DNA of 52,522 nucleotides from Brasilonema bromeliae SPC951 (GCF_012912135.1 NZ_QMEB01000003.1:8228-60749), one strand, 5' to 3'. Shown: positions 24,094-33,112, counted from the stretch's first letter. Numbers and translations: made by a program. The notes: generated by a model not told the origin, from the letters alone.

Positions 24094-26169
24094 TCATGTT
24101 TTAGCTATGAAACAAATTAATTGGTCTTGTAACTTAGCTTTTGGATTAATAATTGTCACCTTCTGTTCTTGACACAATAGATCAATCAAGAGTTGAACAT
24201 CAGCTTCTTTAACAAAAGAAAACTGATTAACAGACTGTATCATTAAAGTTGGAACTCCCATGTAACCTTGAGTTTTGATTAGATTCAACAAGAAATCTTT
24301 GACAGGTCTGAAATCTTTTTTCCCATTTCTATCTTCTGGAACAGTCTCTTGTTTAGAAAGAATTCCTAAATCCTGTAATAAAGTACATTTTTCTAAAATT
24401 TTAGACTCACGGATTAAGGTTTGTAGTTCCTGTAAAGTAATGGTTTTACTTGCAAGCACCAATTCATTAGCTTCCACTGACTTCACAAAGCTGTGGTATG
24501 TCGCCAAATAGTGAACAGAAGACAGATTAGGCTTGATATGACGATGATTAGTAGATGTGAAAATCTGTTGGTAGAGCTGATTCCCAACAAGGTTTGGTTT
24601 CCCTACCCCTCCAGCCCGGAGCAAGTACATAGTTTGACAGAGATTTTGCTGAATAGCTTTCTGGCAAGCAGTCATCATATTGAAAAAACTGTTCATGTGT
24701 GAATCTTCTGTCCAGACTACTCCTACCCGTTCACGCTTACCAGGTTGTTGATAACTCAAAGAATAACTAGCGTACCTTCCACTTATAAGTTTCGGCTTAA
24801 TTTCCTGTACTTGTAATGCTTCCAAGGCTTGTTGCAACATCCAAATGAGATCGGGTGCAGCTAACAAGATAATTTTGGTATTTTTTCCCTGAACTTTTTG
24901 ATATTCCTGCTGCCATAGCAATTCAAATTCTGCTTTAATTACCTCCCAAGAAATTTCCGTTTCTACCGTCACCTCACCATCAAACCATTTTGGCTGAGGA
25001 GGTTGTTTATCTCTAAATAGCCATTCCTTATAATCCTGGAATAGTTGTTTCCCTAGCGTCAGAAAATCGCGGGGTGTAGCTTTGCGGCTGAGAAACACTT
25101 TTTCTAACACCTGCCGATTTAACGGGTAAATTAGGGAAGTAGGTTTGGGGTTAGCTTGATTGTGCAGGGGATAGAGTCGAGAAGCTAAGAGGGCTTCGCC
25201 TTCTTCCAGCGTGATGCGTTTTAGTGGAATTCTGATACTAACTCTATCTATGTCAGAGGGCTGAACTCGCTTAGAATTGTTATACCAGTTCTCTGTTCTG
25301 ATGCTGATGATAATCAGGAAATTTTTCCACCTGCCGTTATAAATTGTAGAGTTGACGTTGAATAAAGCTTGTAGATCAAGAAAGCCATCTGGTAAACGAG
25401 CAATGCTATCTAACTGATCGAAACACAACACAATGGGCTGGGTTTTCGCAGAAACTTTGCTAAAGTTGGCTAAAATACCCCGCGCCTTGTCTTCATCATC
25501 AATAGATTGCTTAACTTTTAACTTTTTCAAACTTTCTTCATCTAAATCATCCCCTTTCAACCATTCACAAGCTAGAGAGTATAAGTCTGGATTTGTCAGG
25601 TCATAAAGCACACCAAAAAATTCATTGGCATTGTAAATTCCTGTGGTACCGATGGTCTTTTTAAGGATGTCAATGAAGAGTTGGCGATCGCGTTCAGTGT
25701 CTGTTTTTCCAAAAAAGCCTTTAATTCTATCAATAAATTTTTGCTGCTCGCTTTTTAAGCCCTTCTCAATCGTAGACAAGCAGCTTTTGATCCAGAGGAT
25801 TAATTGGGAATCTGCTTGTCCTGCTGGAGCATTAACCAAACTATCAACGGTGTAGCGTAAGATGTGCCGCCAGATACGGTCGCTCTGAGAAAATGGCTCA
25901 ATGTAAACGAAAAAAGCTTGGTCATTTAGCTGTTCTTTGAGCTGACCCAAGAAATGAGTCTTTCCCGTTCCAACGTCACCATAGAGAATTAGGCTACGGG
26001 TTTCATGGTCTTGGGCAATTTGTGCTATTACACTTTTAATTTCGATTAATTGCTTTTGATGAATAGATTCAACAGTAGGGAATGGCTCTTGCTCTTCCCA
26101 AAAGTTACGTGCTGCTGGGTTATCAAATGGATTCAGCGATTTTTTAATAACTTGATCAATTGTTGCCAT
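24094..26169 (-). CDS. AAA+ ATPase, partner of the nuclease-translocase fusion
   Basis: The 691-residue product has Walker A GDVGTGKTH (64-72, Lys70) and Walker B VLCFDQLDS (Asp251, Asp254), the pattern of STAND/Orc1-Cdc6-like or BREX-type AAA+ ATPases. A sensor-like IISIRTENWYNN and the arginine-rich SDIDRVSIRIPLKR follow. A middle region (about 405-560) looks like a separate alpha/beta domain, and the C-terminus (about 600-691) is helical and wing-like, possibly DNA binding. No close named family was recognised. It sits between the small winged-helix gene (54-base gap) and the fusion (17-base gap), so one transcript is likely. A clamp- or loader-type role for the translocase is inference. 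The ATG start leaves a natural N-terminal helix before the P-loop. Confidence 0.8.
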   Translation of the reverse strand: MATIDQVIKKSLNPFDNPAARNFWEEQEPFPTVESIHQKQLIEIKSVIAQIAQDHETRSLILYGDVGTGKTHFLGQLKEQLNDQAFFVYIEPFSQSDRIWRHILRYTVDSLVNAPAGQADSQLILWIKSCLSTIEKGLKSEQQKFIDRIKGFFGKTDTERDRQLFIDILKKTIGTTGIYNANEFFGVLYDLTNPDLYSLACEWLKGDDLDEESLKKLKVKQSIDDEDKARGILANFSKVSAKTQPIVLCFDQLDSIARLPDGFLDLQALFNVNSTIYNGRWKNFLIIISIRTENWYNNSKRVQPSDIDRVSIRIPLKRITLEEGEALLASRLYPLHNQANPKPTSLIYPLNRQVLEKVFLSRKATPRDFLTLGKQLFQDYKEWLFRDKQPPQPKWFDGEVTVETEISWEVIKAEFELLWQQEYQKVQGKNTKIILLAAPDLIWMLQQALEALQVQEIKPKLISGRYASYSLSYQQPGKRERVGVVWTEDSHMNSFFNMMTACQKAIQQNLCQTMYLLRAGGVGKPNLVGNQLYQQIFTSTNHRHIKPNLSSVHYLATYHSFVKSVEANELVLASKTITLQELQTLIRESKILEKCTLLQDLGILSKQETVPEDRNGKKDFRPVKDFLLNLIKTQGYMGVPTLMIQSVNQFSFVKEADVQLLIDLLCQEQKVTIINPKAKLQDQLICFIAKT

Positions 26170-26223
26170 GCCAATATCCCTGCTGTCTTAAAGTTAGCCT
26201 GCTCATAATTTAGGTGTATGTCG

Positions 26224-27075
26224 CTAGATTGCTGTGATGAAAAACAAAGAGCCACCGCTGATCTGAGAAATTCCAGCGTCAATTTGTTCAGGAGTATAAT
26301 CGCGTGGTTCTGCTAATGTACTCAATTCAATTTGGTCAGCTTCTTCCAGACGATAGAGCACCTTATCTACTTCTTCCCGTGACAGCGGAGGTTGTAACTT
26401 TTGCCGCAGATGGAAGATTGGCAAATAATTGTCAGTACCCAGTTCCCGATCTAATCTCCGGATGGTTTCTAAAATTTCTTCGTCAGTCAAATTGATAATT
26501 GTTACAGCAGCCGATTCTCTACTGGTAGGTGCTGAAGTAGAGACTTCCTCAGGCTTACTATGTAGAGATTTCCGTAAAAAGCGCAGGTAATTATTCAGCA
26601 AATCCAATCTAATCGTTGCAGCGCCCTTCGGACTATAATCTTCCCGTAAATACTCTAGTGCTCGTTCAGTCAGCCATACTTCAGCTTTAGTCTTTTTGAT
26701 TTTGGATTCAGCGTCAATCAATCCCCGTTCACTCAGAGTTTTCAATATCGCCTCTTTCTCAGGCGCTTTCAACGACGACACTTTGATTTTGCTGGGGGAG
26801 ACTTTACCAGCAGCTTTACTTATCTTTTCTAGTACCTTGAATTCTTGATCTGTGATTGGCAACTGAGCTGATTCGAGTTTCAATAAAGCGTTACCAGGTG
26901 GTAAAATTTTAACTGAGGCAATCTCGCGGGAATAGTCTACTAGTTCGCGATCGCCTAAACTTTGACAAATTTTATCTTTACCCTTAAAAGCTTTGAAACC
27001 ACTAGCACTAAGGCTTGACCGATAATTAGGACATCCTAATAACTTGAGTAGAAACTTTAACTCATTTGTATCCAT
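26224..27075 (-). CDS. Winged-helix-rich protein, first gene of the nuclease operon
   Basis: I do not recognise a named family. The 283-residue product is soluble and charged and reads as several consecutive winged-helix units: one near residues 15-60 (KICQSLGDRELVDYSREI), one near 75-145 (EFKVLEKISKAAGKVSPSKI...ILKTLSERGLI...VWLTERALEYL) and one near 195-265 (EILETIRRLDRELGTDNYLPIFHLRQKL...VDKVLYRLEEADQIEL). A short Ser/Thr/Glu linker (about 172-192) separates the last unit. Such proteins commonly recruit an enzyme to DNA or to partners. It opens a three-gene minus-strand operon with the AAA+ ATPase and the nuclease-translocase fusion. A possible alternative role is transcriptional control of the operon. 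Confidence 0.7.
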   Translation of the reverse strand: MDTNELKFLLKLLGCPNYRSSLSASGFKAFKGKDKICQSLGDRELVDYSREIASVKILPPGNALLKLESAQLPITDQEFKVLEKISKAAGKVSPSKIKVSSLKAPEKEAILKTLSERGLIDAESKIKKTKAEVWLTERALEYLREDYSPKGAATIRLDLLNNYLRFLRKSLHSKPEEVSTSAPTSRESAAVTIINLTDEEILETIRRLDRELGTDNYLPIFHLRQKLQPPLSREEVDKVLYRLEEADQIELSTLAEPRDYTPEQIDAGISQISGGSLFFITAI

Positions 27076-27200
27076 GCGGATTCTTGCCTGTATTTAATTC
27101 AGCACCACTCTAGCTCAAGTGGCAATAATTCACACCTTTTCTTATCCTAACTAGATTTAGGGTATTTAGGCAGGGTGAGTGTTATCTAAATATCAATACA

Positions 27201-27386
27201 TATATATAGCAGTCCTAAATAATTCATGAAAATCTCTGTTTCTTCTCTTGGCGTTCTTGGCGTCTTGGCGGTTCGATAATTTCCACAACTCAAATAGGAT
27301 TGCTATAGCAGTCCTAAATCATTTGTAAGAAACAAGATCCCCGACTTCTCACTACAAGTCGGGGATCTGAGTTTTTCAATTTTCAC
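27201..27386. repeat. Dispersed repeat, left copy of an inverted pair around two glycosyltransferase genes
   Basis: The modules are TATAGCAGTCCTAAAT, CTTGGCGTCTTGGCGGTTCG, AATAGGATTGCTATAGCAGT and a CCCCGACTT/AAGTCGGGG hairpin. The same modules occur in reverse order and orientation at 29531-29715. This copy fills most of the gap between the nuclease operon and the glycosyltransferase genes. Confidence 0.8.
27336..27374. terminator. Bidirectional hairpin terminator
   Basis: A perfect 12-bp stem GATCCCCGACTT (27336-27347) / AAGTCGGGGATC (27356-27367) with an 8-base loop is followed by GAGTTTTT on the plus strand. On the minus strand it follows the glycosyltransferase genes and leads into CTTGTTTCTT, so it can end that transcript. 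Confidence 0.7.
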
Positions 27387-27399
27387 CCCTCCATCTCCC

Positions 27400-28347
27400 C
27401 TACCCCTTCACTCTTCTCACCAAATCAAACACCAAAGAACGCAACCTCACAGGTAACAGCGACAACCCCAACCCAGTCCACGCCTTAGCAGGAGAAAAAG
27501 ACTTCCCTGCTAAAACTAACTTTCTTCCTTTTTGCGTTTCACCCTTTTCAATTAACCGTAACCCTAACAATAACTGTGTTTCTGTAAGACGCTGTTGTCT
27601 AATTTTCTCCAGCTTCTCAAACTCAAATTGATAACTTTCCAAATATCGTAACTTGTCAGATAAATAAGGAATCGCCCTGTCAATCCCTTGCTGTTGTGCA
27701 TGGAAACGATATTCCATTAACAACTCTGGTAGATAATAGCCTTTCTTTCCTGCCAAAGCCAGCCGCACAAATAAATCATTGTCTTCGCAATTTTGCCAAT
27801 TAGGCTGCATAAATCCTAATTCTTGCAAGGTAGAACGGCGAAATAAGGTTGCACCAATTTGAAAGCTTTGATTCACAAAGACAACTTCCTGTAAATTATC
27901 AACAACACCTTCTGGCAAATTCGCCCTACCCCAGCGACGAGAATTTTCTTGTGTTTTCGTATCATCTCGGATATTGTTAATATCAATCACCCAGTGGTCA
28001 GTTCCAACAAAATCAATATTGGGGTTTTTATCCAGAATTGCTGTGGTACGTGATAGGAAATCTGAAGTTAACCTGTCATCATCATCAAATTTTATAAAAT
28101 ATTCCCCTGTTGCAGCATCAAAGCCAGAGCGCATATTATTGCTTTTACCAATATTTTGCTGATGACGGATGTATTTGATGCGGCTATCTGTATACTGCGA
28201 CATGAGTTTAGCTGTCTCATCCTGAGAACCGTCATCACAAACAATTAATTCAAAATCTTGATAAGTCTGCTGGAGTACACTTTCAATTGCGAAAGGCAGC
28301 AGATTAACACGATTAAAAGTCGGAATGCAAACACTGACTTTAGGCAT
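27400..28347 (-). CDS. Family 2 glycosyltransferase
   Basis: GT2 enzymes transfer a sugar from a nucleotide-sugar donor to a glycan or lipid acceptor at the cytoplasmic membrane. The 315-residue product opens with the classic GT-A start VSVCIPTFNR, then QTYQDFELIVCDDGSQD (donor-binding Asp), the metal-binding FDDDDRLT, and a downstream NCEDNDLFVRLALAG segment resembling the ED base region. There is no membrane segment, only a basic C-terminal helix. The gene ends the minus-strand pair that starts with the gene at 29411, after a 32-base gap, and is followed by a terminator hairpin. The pair is bracketed by inverted copies of one repeat. The acceptor is unknown; exopolysaccharide or lipopolysaccharide synthesis is likely. 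Confidence 0.9.
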   Translation of the reverse strand: MPKVSVCIPTFNRVNLLPFAIESVLQQTYQDFELIVCDDGSQDETAKLMSQYTDSRIKYIRHQQNIGKSNNMRSGFDAATGEYFIKFDDDDRLTSDFLSRTTAILDKNPNIDFVGTDHWVIDINNIRDDTKTQENSRRWGRANLPEGVVDNLQEVVFVNQSFQIGATLFRRSTLQELGFMQPNWQNCEDNDLFVRLALAGKKGYYLPELLMEYRFHAQQQGIDRAIPYLSDKLRYLESYQFEFEKLEKIRQQRLTETQLLLGLRLIEKGETQKGRKLVLAGKSFSPAKAWTGLGLSLLPVRLRSLVFDLVRRVKG

Positions 28348-28379
28348 TTTTGTAATAGTAGGGTTGACAAAAACTAAAC

Positions 28380-29411
28380 TTAAGAAATAGTTCTTTCAAT
28401 TCTACTCTTAACCTTTTGCATGAATCTATGGGTTTTAACCACTATACTCGGTGGCTTGAGTTGCTTAGGTCGTTTTTCTGGTTCTTTCAGAAATCGATAG
28501 TATAAAAATTCATTTTTGTAACGAATATCAACGTCTTCGCCTTGACACAACCGAGTAAAATCAATTGCAGGATAATTCATGTAATGCAGGCGATGAATCG
28601 GTTTTAATCCATCTTGATTGTAGAGGACATTATTAATATTGATAAAAGGGTCGGCGTCGGCACAATTACCAGTTATGTCTTGACCATTGGGGCTGAGGGT
28701 AAAGTTAAATAGTGGGCGATGATCGCATCGGAATGTCATGTAACTAAATAAGTCTGCATCACACCACCAAGACCGCTCATTAATCCAGGTAAACTCCTGG
28801 TTTACCACCAAACGCTCTCTTAGCATCTCTAGCTCATCCTTGCCAAAAATTCCCTCTTTTGAACCGAAGAAACTAGAGCAATGTAATAGTGGTTTGACCT
28901 GGGATTCTGGCAAGGAAATTGCCTTTTCAATCCGAGAAAAATTGAGTGCTGCAACAGGACTTGACTTGCCATGCTCCCAGTCATCAAAAACAAAGTCGTA
29001 GTCGTCTAGCTTTTCTAAAACCCTATCCAGCGAAGTCATTGCCAAACTATCGGCATCATAAAAGACAAATCGTTTAAAGTTGCCATCAAAGGCACACATT
29101 TTCCTCAATAAATTACTTTGTTTGTACCATTTTCGAGAGTGACCTTGCTTTAGCTGCCTAGCCTGGGGATGGGCATTCCAAACTTGATTGTAAAAATCTT
29201 CCCAGCGTTGCATTGAGCTTTTGTTCTCAAACAAGGTGACATTAGGTCGAGAACTTACCTCTAGCTTCACTAGCTCTAGTCTTTCATCATAGGGAATAAT
29301 ACAAATCGGAATATTTGGGCTAACATTCACTTCAATGCTATTTAGTAATGCCACTAATTGATTATAAACAATATCATTGGCAAGTGTGTAAACACCAAAA
29401 TCTTCCATCAT
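28380..29411 (-). CDS. GT-A-like glycosyltransferase of a cyanobacterial family
   Basis: The 343-residue product has features of nucleotide-diphospho-sugar transferases (GT8-like): an N-terminal YTLANDIVYNQLVALLNSI start, a central DxD-type motif in FVFYDADSLAM (Asp-Ala-Asp), and later HCSSFFGSKEGIF and WWCDADLFSY segments that could shape the active site. I recall related cyanobacterial proteins annotated only by locus-based family names, so the transferase activity is inferred. There is no signal peptide or membrane segment. It is the first gene of a pair with the GT2 gene (32-base gap). It is divergent from the GT4 gene at 29867 across a repeat-filled gap. Confidence 0.65.
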   Translation of the reverse strand: MMEDFGVYTLANDIVYNQLVALLNSIEVNVSPNIPICIIPYDERLELVKLEVSSRPNVTLFENKSSMQRWEDFYNQVWNAHPQARQLKQGHSRKWYKQSNLLRKMCAFDGNFKRFVFYDADSLAMTSLDRVLEKLDDYDFVFDDWEHGKSSPVAALNFSRIEKAISLPESQVKPLLHCSSFFGSKEGIFGKDELEMLRERLVVNQEFTWINERSWWCDADLFSYMTFRCDHRPLFNFTLSPNGQDITGNCADADPFININNVLYNQDGLKPIHRLHYMNYPAIDFTRLCQGEDVDIRYKNEFLYYRFLKEPEKRPKQLKPPSIVVKTHRFMQKVKSRIERTIS

Positions 29412-29866
29412 GAAATATCCTTGGTTTCTTCACGTAGTTTATCAAAATTTTAAATTTATCAGTCGTCAAATGATGATATAAATTGTGATTAAAAGTCATC
29501 CTATATGTATAGTAAACCGAAATGAGTTGTGAAAATTCAAAAACTAAAATACCCGACTTTTTACCAGAAGTCGGGTATCAAGTTTGCTCACAAATGATTT
29601 CGGACTGCTATAGCAATCCTATATGAGTTGTGAGAATTTATCGAACCGCCAAGACGCCAAGGACGCCAAGAAACAGAGGAGAAAATCTTACGAATGATTT
29701 AGGACTGCTATATATCACCGCTTTTGTTAGTATAGGACTTTTATAGAACTCCTATTTGATTTTTACGAAGCTAGGTACACTTTTATTGTTTTTCCCCTGT
29801 TAAGCGTTCCCTGTTTCCTGTTAAGCGTTCCCTATTCCCTGTTAAGCGTTCCCTATAATTAGGTTT
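29412..29866. repeat. Repeat-filled divergent gap: right inverted copy at 29531-29715
   Basis: 29531-29715 is the inverted partner of the repeat at 27201-27386, including an ATACCCGACTT/AAGTCGGGTAT hairpin (29549-29578) and CGAACCGCCAAGACGCCAAG. The rest is AT-rich and must hold promoters for both outward-facing glycosyltransferase genes. There is no gene. Confidence 0.8.
29796..29858 (+). repeat. Three tandem copies of a 21-bp unit before the GT4 gene
   Basis: The unit CCTGTTAAGCGTTCCCT plus four variable bases is repeated at 29796, 29817 and 29838, ending 8 bases before the ATG at 29867. It belongs to the heptamer-type short tandem repeats of heterocystous cyanobacteria. It occupies the place where a ribosome binding site would be. 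Confidence 0.85.
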
Positions 29867-31090
29867 ATGAATATCTTAATGCTATCTTCCACATTTCCCT
29901 ATCCTCCTACACGAGGCGGAACCCAGGTAAGGACATTTCATTTACTCAAGTATCTCAGCCAACATCATGTTATTACGCTGGTGACTCAACGAGAGCCTGA
30001 TGTGACAGATACAGAAGTAGTAGAATTACGGAATTGTGTTGATAACTTAATTGTTTTTAATCGCCCTCAAGACACGAGTAAATCTGGAAGAATACTAAAA
30101 AAAATCCAGCGCTTTTATTCTTTTATACAACAAGGAACACCACCAAGTGTGTTAAACCGCTACTCAAGCGAGATGCAAACTTGGATTGATAACTTTGTGG
30201 AGGCGGGGAAATGTGATGTTATTACCTGTGAACATAGCGTGAATGAAATTTATGTGCGAGCGCATTTTCAAAAACATCTTAGAACTATAGTTAATGTTCA
30301 TAGTTCAGTCTACGGTACTTGTCGCAACCAGCTAAAAACGGGCATTTCGGAAAATAGATTTCGCGATAAACTCTATTTACCACTTTTGCGTCGTTATGAA
30401 CAACGCTACTGCTCTAAATTCTCGGCAATTGTGGTGACAACAGAAGAAGATAGGGTTCAGATGCAAGAATTTAACCCAAACAGCGAAATTCAAGTTATTC
30501 CCAATGGGGTAGATTTAGTTTCTTTTCCCTACCGCACTTATGATCCAAACGGACATCGTATCATTTTCATTGGTGCTATGGATAATTTAGCAAACATTGA
30601 TGCTGTTTGTTTTTTTAGCAACGAAATATTACCAGAAATTCAAAAGCTTTACCCTGATACTACTTTTGATATTGTTGGTTCTCGTCCTGCACCAGAAGTT
30701 TTAGCACTCAAAGAAAAGCCCGGAATTACTGTTACCGGGCGTGTTCCTTCTATGGTAGAATATTTACACAAAGCAACAGTCTGCGTTGTGCCTATGCGGA
30801 CGGGATTTGGTATTAAAAATAAAACTTTAGAGGCGATGGCTGCAGGTGTGCCAGTTGTAGCAAGTGAGCGTGGTTTAGAAGGACTGGCTGTAGATGGTTC
30901 AAATATACCATTGAGGGCATTACGAGCAAATCAGCCTACAGAATACGTTACAGCTATTCGTCAATTATTTGAAAATTCGCAATTGCGAGCAGAATTGTCT
31001 CGTAACGGCAGACAATTCGTAGAAAGTCAATTCACTTGGGAAAGCGCAGGTAAACGCTATGAGGAAGTCCTGACAAATACTGGATTGTGA
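29867..31090 (+). CDS. Family 4 glycosyltransferase
   Basis: This GT-B-fold enzyme transfers a sugar from an activated donor to a glycan or lipid. The 407-residue product begins with the typical MNILMLSSTFPYPPTRGGTQVR acceptor-side loop. It has VIPNGVDLVSFPY at the domain boundary, IIFIGAMDNLANIDA as the donor-domain start, and the donor-binding GFGIKNKTLEAMAAGVPVVAS with its conserved Glu. The C-terminal FTWESAGKRYEEVL closes the fold. It resembles the sugar transferases linked to PEP-CTERM/exosortase polysaccharide loci, but no such genes are nearby. There is no Shine-Dalgarno; three 21-bp tandem repeats run up to the start. It converges with the beta-helix gene, 14 bases apart. Confidence 0.9.
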   Translation: MNILMLSSTFPYPPTRGGTQVRTFHLLKYLSQHHVITLVTQREPDVTDTEVVELRNCVDNLIVFNRPQDTSKSGRILKKIQRFYSFIQQGTPPSVLNRYSSEMQTWIDNFVEAGKCDVITCEHSVNEIYVRAHFQKHLRTIVNVHSSVYGTCRNQLKTGISENRFRDKLYLPLLRRYEQRYCSKFSAIVVTTEEDRVQMQEFNPNSEIQVIPNGVDLVSFPYRTYDPNGHRIIFIGAMDNLANIDAVCFFSNEILPEIQKLYPDTTFDIVGSRPAPEVLALKEKPGITVTGRVPSMVEYLHKATVCVVPMRTGFGIKNKTLEAMAAGVPVVASERGLEGLAVDGSNIPLRALRANQPTEYVTAIRQLFENSQLRAELSRNGRQFVESQFTWESAGKRYEEVLTNTGL

Positions 31091-31104
31091 TTTTATACCG
31101 TTTC

Positions 31105-32937
31105 TTAGGACTTGTTATCGGTCACGGCGTTCGGCCAATTACCCTCGATAATGTTATTATTTTGAATCTGATGTGTATAAATTGGCATAAGAACATTATC
31201 GATTTTGTTTCTTGTGACTGTAATCCCTCCACTTGCCTGATCCAGATAAACACCGGAGATCGGATAGCTTGCAGCCCAGGGAGAGCGAACAACATGGTGA
31301 ATATAATTATCTGAAATCAAGGTATTATACTGGTTAGACAAAGTATAAATACCCGCACCGTCATCAAGGGTATGCATGACGTTGTAAATTTCGTTGTTCC
31401 TGATAGTGTTGCTTTTTACCCTGTGGATATCCTTCGTCCATCCCCAGCCAATGCTGATACCTGTGTAAGGGAGATTCCACAGTTTATTGTTTTCAACAAT
31501 CATGTTTTCGACAAAACCAGCGAAAATTCCTACTGAATTTGGATAGTCCTGACCGAGGGCGGTAAGGGTATTGTTGTTGATTAACACATTGCGAATCGTC
31601 GCTGTTGCAGGTTCCGAGTGCAAAAGGGTATCCATAACAATGCCTTGTCCCCCCAGGTTCTCGAAATGACTGTCCCTAATGGAGAGGTTTTCAACATCCG
31701 TAGAAGCATTGACGCCTGAAGCACTCATATTACGGAAGGTGCATTTCTCAAAGCTGACGTTTCCCGCGTAAGACAGTTCTACCCCTGCGATCATCGTCGT
31801 ATCGCCCCATACGTGCTTTGTGCTAACTTCCGTACCAGCCTGGCCACCGATAAATCCTTTTTGCGAAGGTGCTGTCCAGTTGGTATCCTGAAAAACGATG
31901 CCTTGAAAAACAATATTATGTGCTGGTTTTTCAGCGGTTCCGGCAATTTTTAGGATATGCTCAAGACGCGGGGCGATAACAGTTGTTCGGGACATGTCTT
32001 CGCCTGGGCGGGGTATGTAATATAAGGTGTGTGCTTCCTTATCGAGATAAAACTCTCCCTTGTCGTCAAGAAATTCATAAGCATTCTCAAAATAATAGGA
32101 GAGTTCTGGTTCCAGGAATTGGGTATTGCCCATAAAAGCTAGATCTCTGCCTGGATTCTGTAGCGCGACAGAAGCAATGTTACCGTTTATTGTAAAGTCT
32201 TCAACTTTAAATCTGTTGATAGTCCAGTGTCTGAAAACTATCATTTCTGCTTCGCTGAGTTTCTTCCATCGATTGATCTCGCTTGGGTTTACTTCCACCC
32301 TTTTATTGGGTATGTCCCAATTAACAACACGAAAATAAGTGCCAGTGTTTGGTTGTCGGGCGCGGATAGCTGGAACGCCATTGATGAACAGCCGACGGAA
32401 ATCCTGGTTATCCACCGTAGCCTGAAAAACCTTTCCGTCCTGAGTTTGCCATCCCGTAATCACCTTACCGCCTGAAAGTTCAACTTTTCCGGGTGTTTGG
32501 GCTCGAAAAATGATAGAATGCCCGTTGAAGCCACTGTCCTGTGTTCCTAGGGTAAAAGTATCTGACAGGTAATAGGTGCCGTTTTTCAGAATGACGGTAA
32601 TATCGGTTTTCATGGAGGTATTGATGGAACGCACATACTGCTGCGCACTTGTCAGGGTGCAGGGTGCTGTGCTTGTACAGGCATTCCCCTTACCGTCAGG
32701 GCTGACATATAGCGTTCTTCTCTGATTAGCAAAGTTGTTCTGCTCTGAGTTGGGGGAAACCATGACAAAACTCGACAACTTTGTAAATAAGTTACTCGTA
32801 AGACTAGCCAATCCTGGCTGTGTTTGGCTGCTTATTGAGAAGAATATCAACATAAACAACCCAAAAATCTGCCATGCTGGAACGGCTGTCCCGTTTTGTC
32901 TGGGAAAAAGGAAACGCTTAAGCTTATGATTCTTCAT
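31105..32937 (-). CDS. Secreted right-handed parallel beta-helix protein
   Basis: The start chosen is ATG 32937 (MKNHKLKRF), giving 610 residues; a TTG at 32988 would add 17. A hydrophobic segment near residues 20-40 (WQIFGLFMLIFFSIS) is a signal peptide or anchor. The mature part opens with LYVSPDGKGNACTSTAPCTL and the QYVRSINTSMKTDITVILKNGTYYLSDT pattern of pectate-lyase-like beta-helices. From about residue 325 to the end, successive coils repeat N-x-I-x-x-N-x-(I/L) patterns (VENLSIRDSHFENLGGQGI, IRNVLINNNTLTALG, VENMIVENNKLWNL). Such proteins are often polysaccharide lyases, epimerases or glycosidases; the activity cannot be assigned. The glycosyltransferase genes beside it suggest a role in exopolysaccharide modification. 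Confidence 0.8.
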   Translation of the reverse strand: MKNHKLKRFLFPRQNGTAVPAWQIFGLFMLIFFSISSQTQPGLASLTSNLFTKLSSFVMVSPNSEQNNFANQRRTLYVSPDGKGNACTSTAPCTLTSAQQYVRSINTSMKTDITVILKNGTYYLSDTFTLGTQDSGFNGHSIIFRAQTPGKVELSGGKVITGWQTQDGKVFQATVDNQDFRRLFINGVPAIRARQPNTGTYFRVVNWDIPNKRVEVNPSEINRWKKLSEAEMIVFRHWTINRFKVEDFTINGNIASVALQNPGRDLAFMGNTQFLEPELSYYFENAYEFLDDKGEFYLDKEAHTLYYIPRPGEDMSRTTVIAPRLEHILKIAGTAEKPAHNIVFQGIVFQDTNWTAPSQKGFIGGQAGTEVSTKHVWGDTTMIAGVELSYAGNVSFEKCTFRNMSASGVNASTDVENLSIRDSHFENLGGQGIVMDTLLHSEPATATIRNVLINNNTLTALGQDYPNSVGIFAGFVENMIVENNKLWNLPYTGISIGWGWTKDIHRVKSNTIRNNEIYNVMHTLDDGAGIYTLSNQYNTLISDNYIHHVVRSPWAASYPISGVYLDQASGGITVTRNKIDNVLMPIYTHQIQNNNIIEGNWPNAVTDNKS

Positions 32938-33112
32938 TCGGTAAAACTTGCCGAGAAAACGAACATCTGTAGTTTTCCCTTGGTGCAAAACTTCAAAAAA
33001 CTCGGCGAATCGCCTTCATCACGAGATGCCTTGTTTTCAGTCGGACAAGTAATATAAGAATCCGATTTGATTTGGTGAAAAAATTTAAGTATCTGTAGGG
33101 TGTGTTATTGCG

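Noticed and set aside
31087-31314. 75-residue plus-strand frame after the GT4 gene
   Set aside because: It is antisense to the 3' end of the well-supported beta-helix gene.
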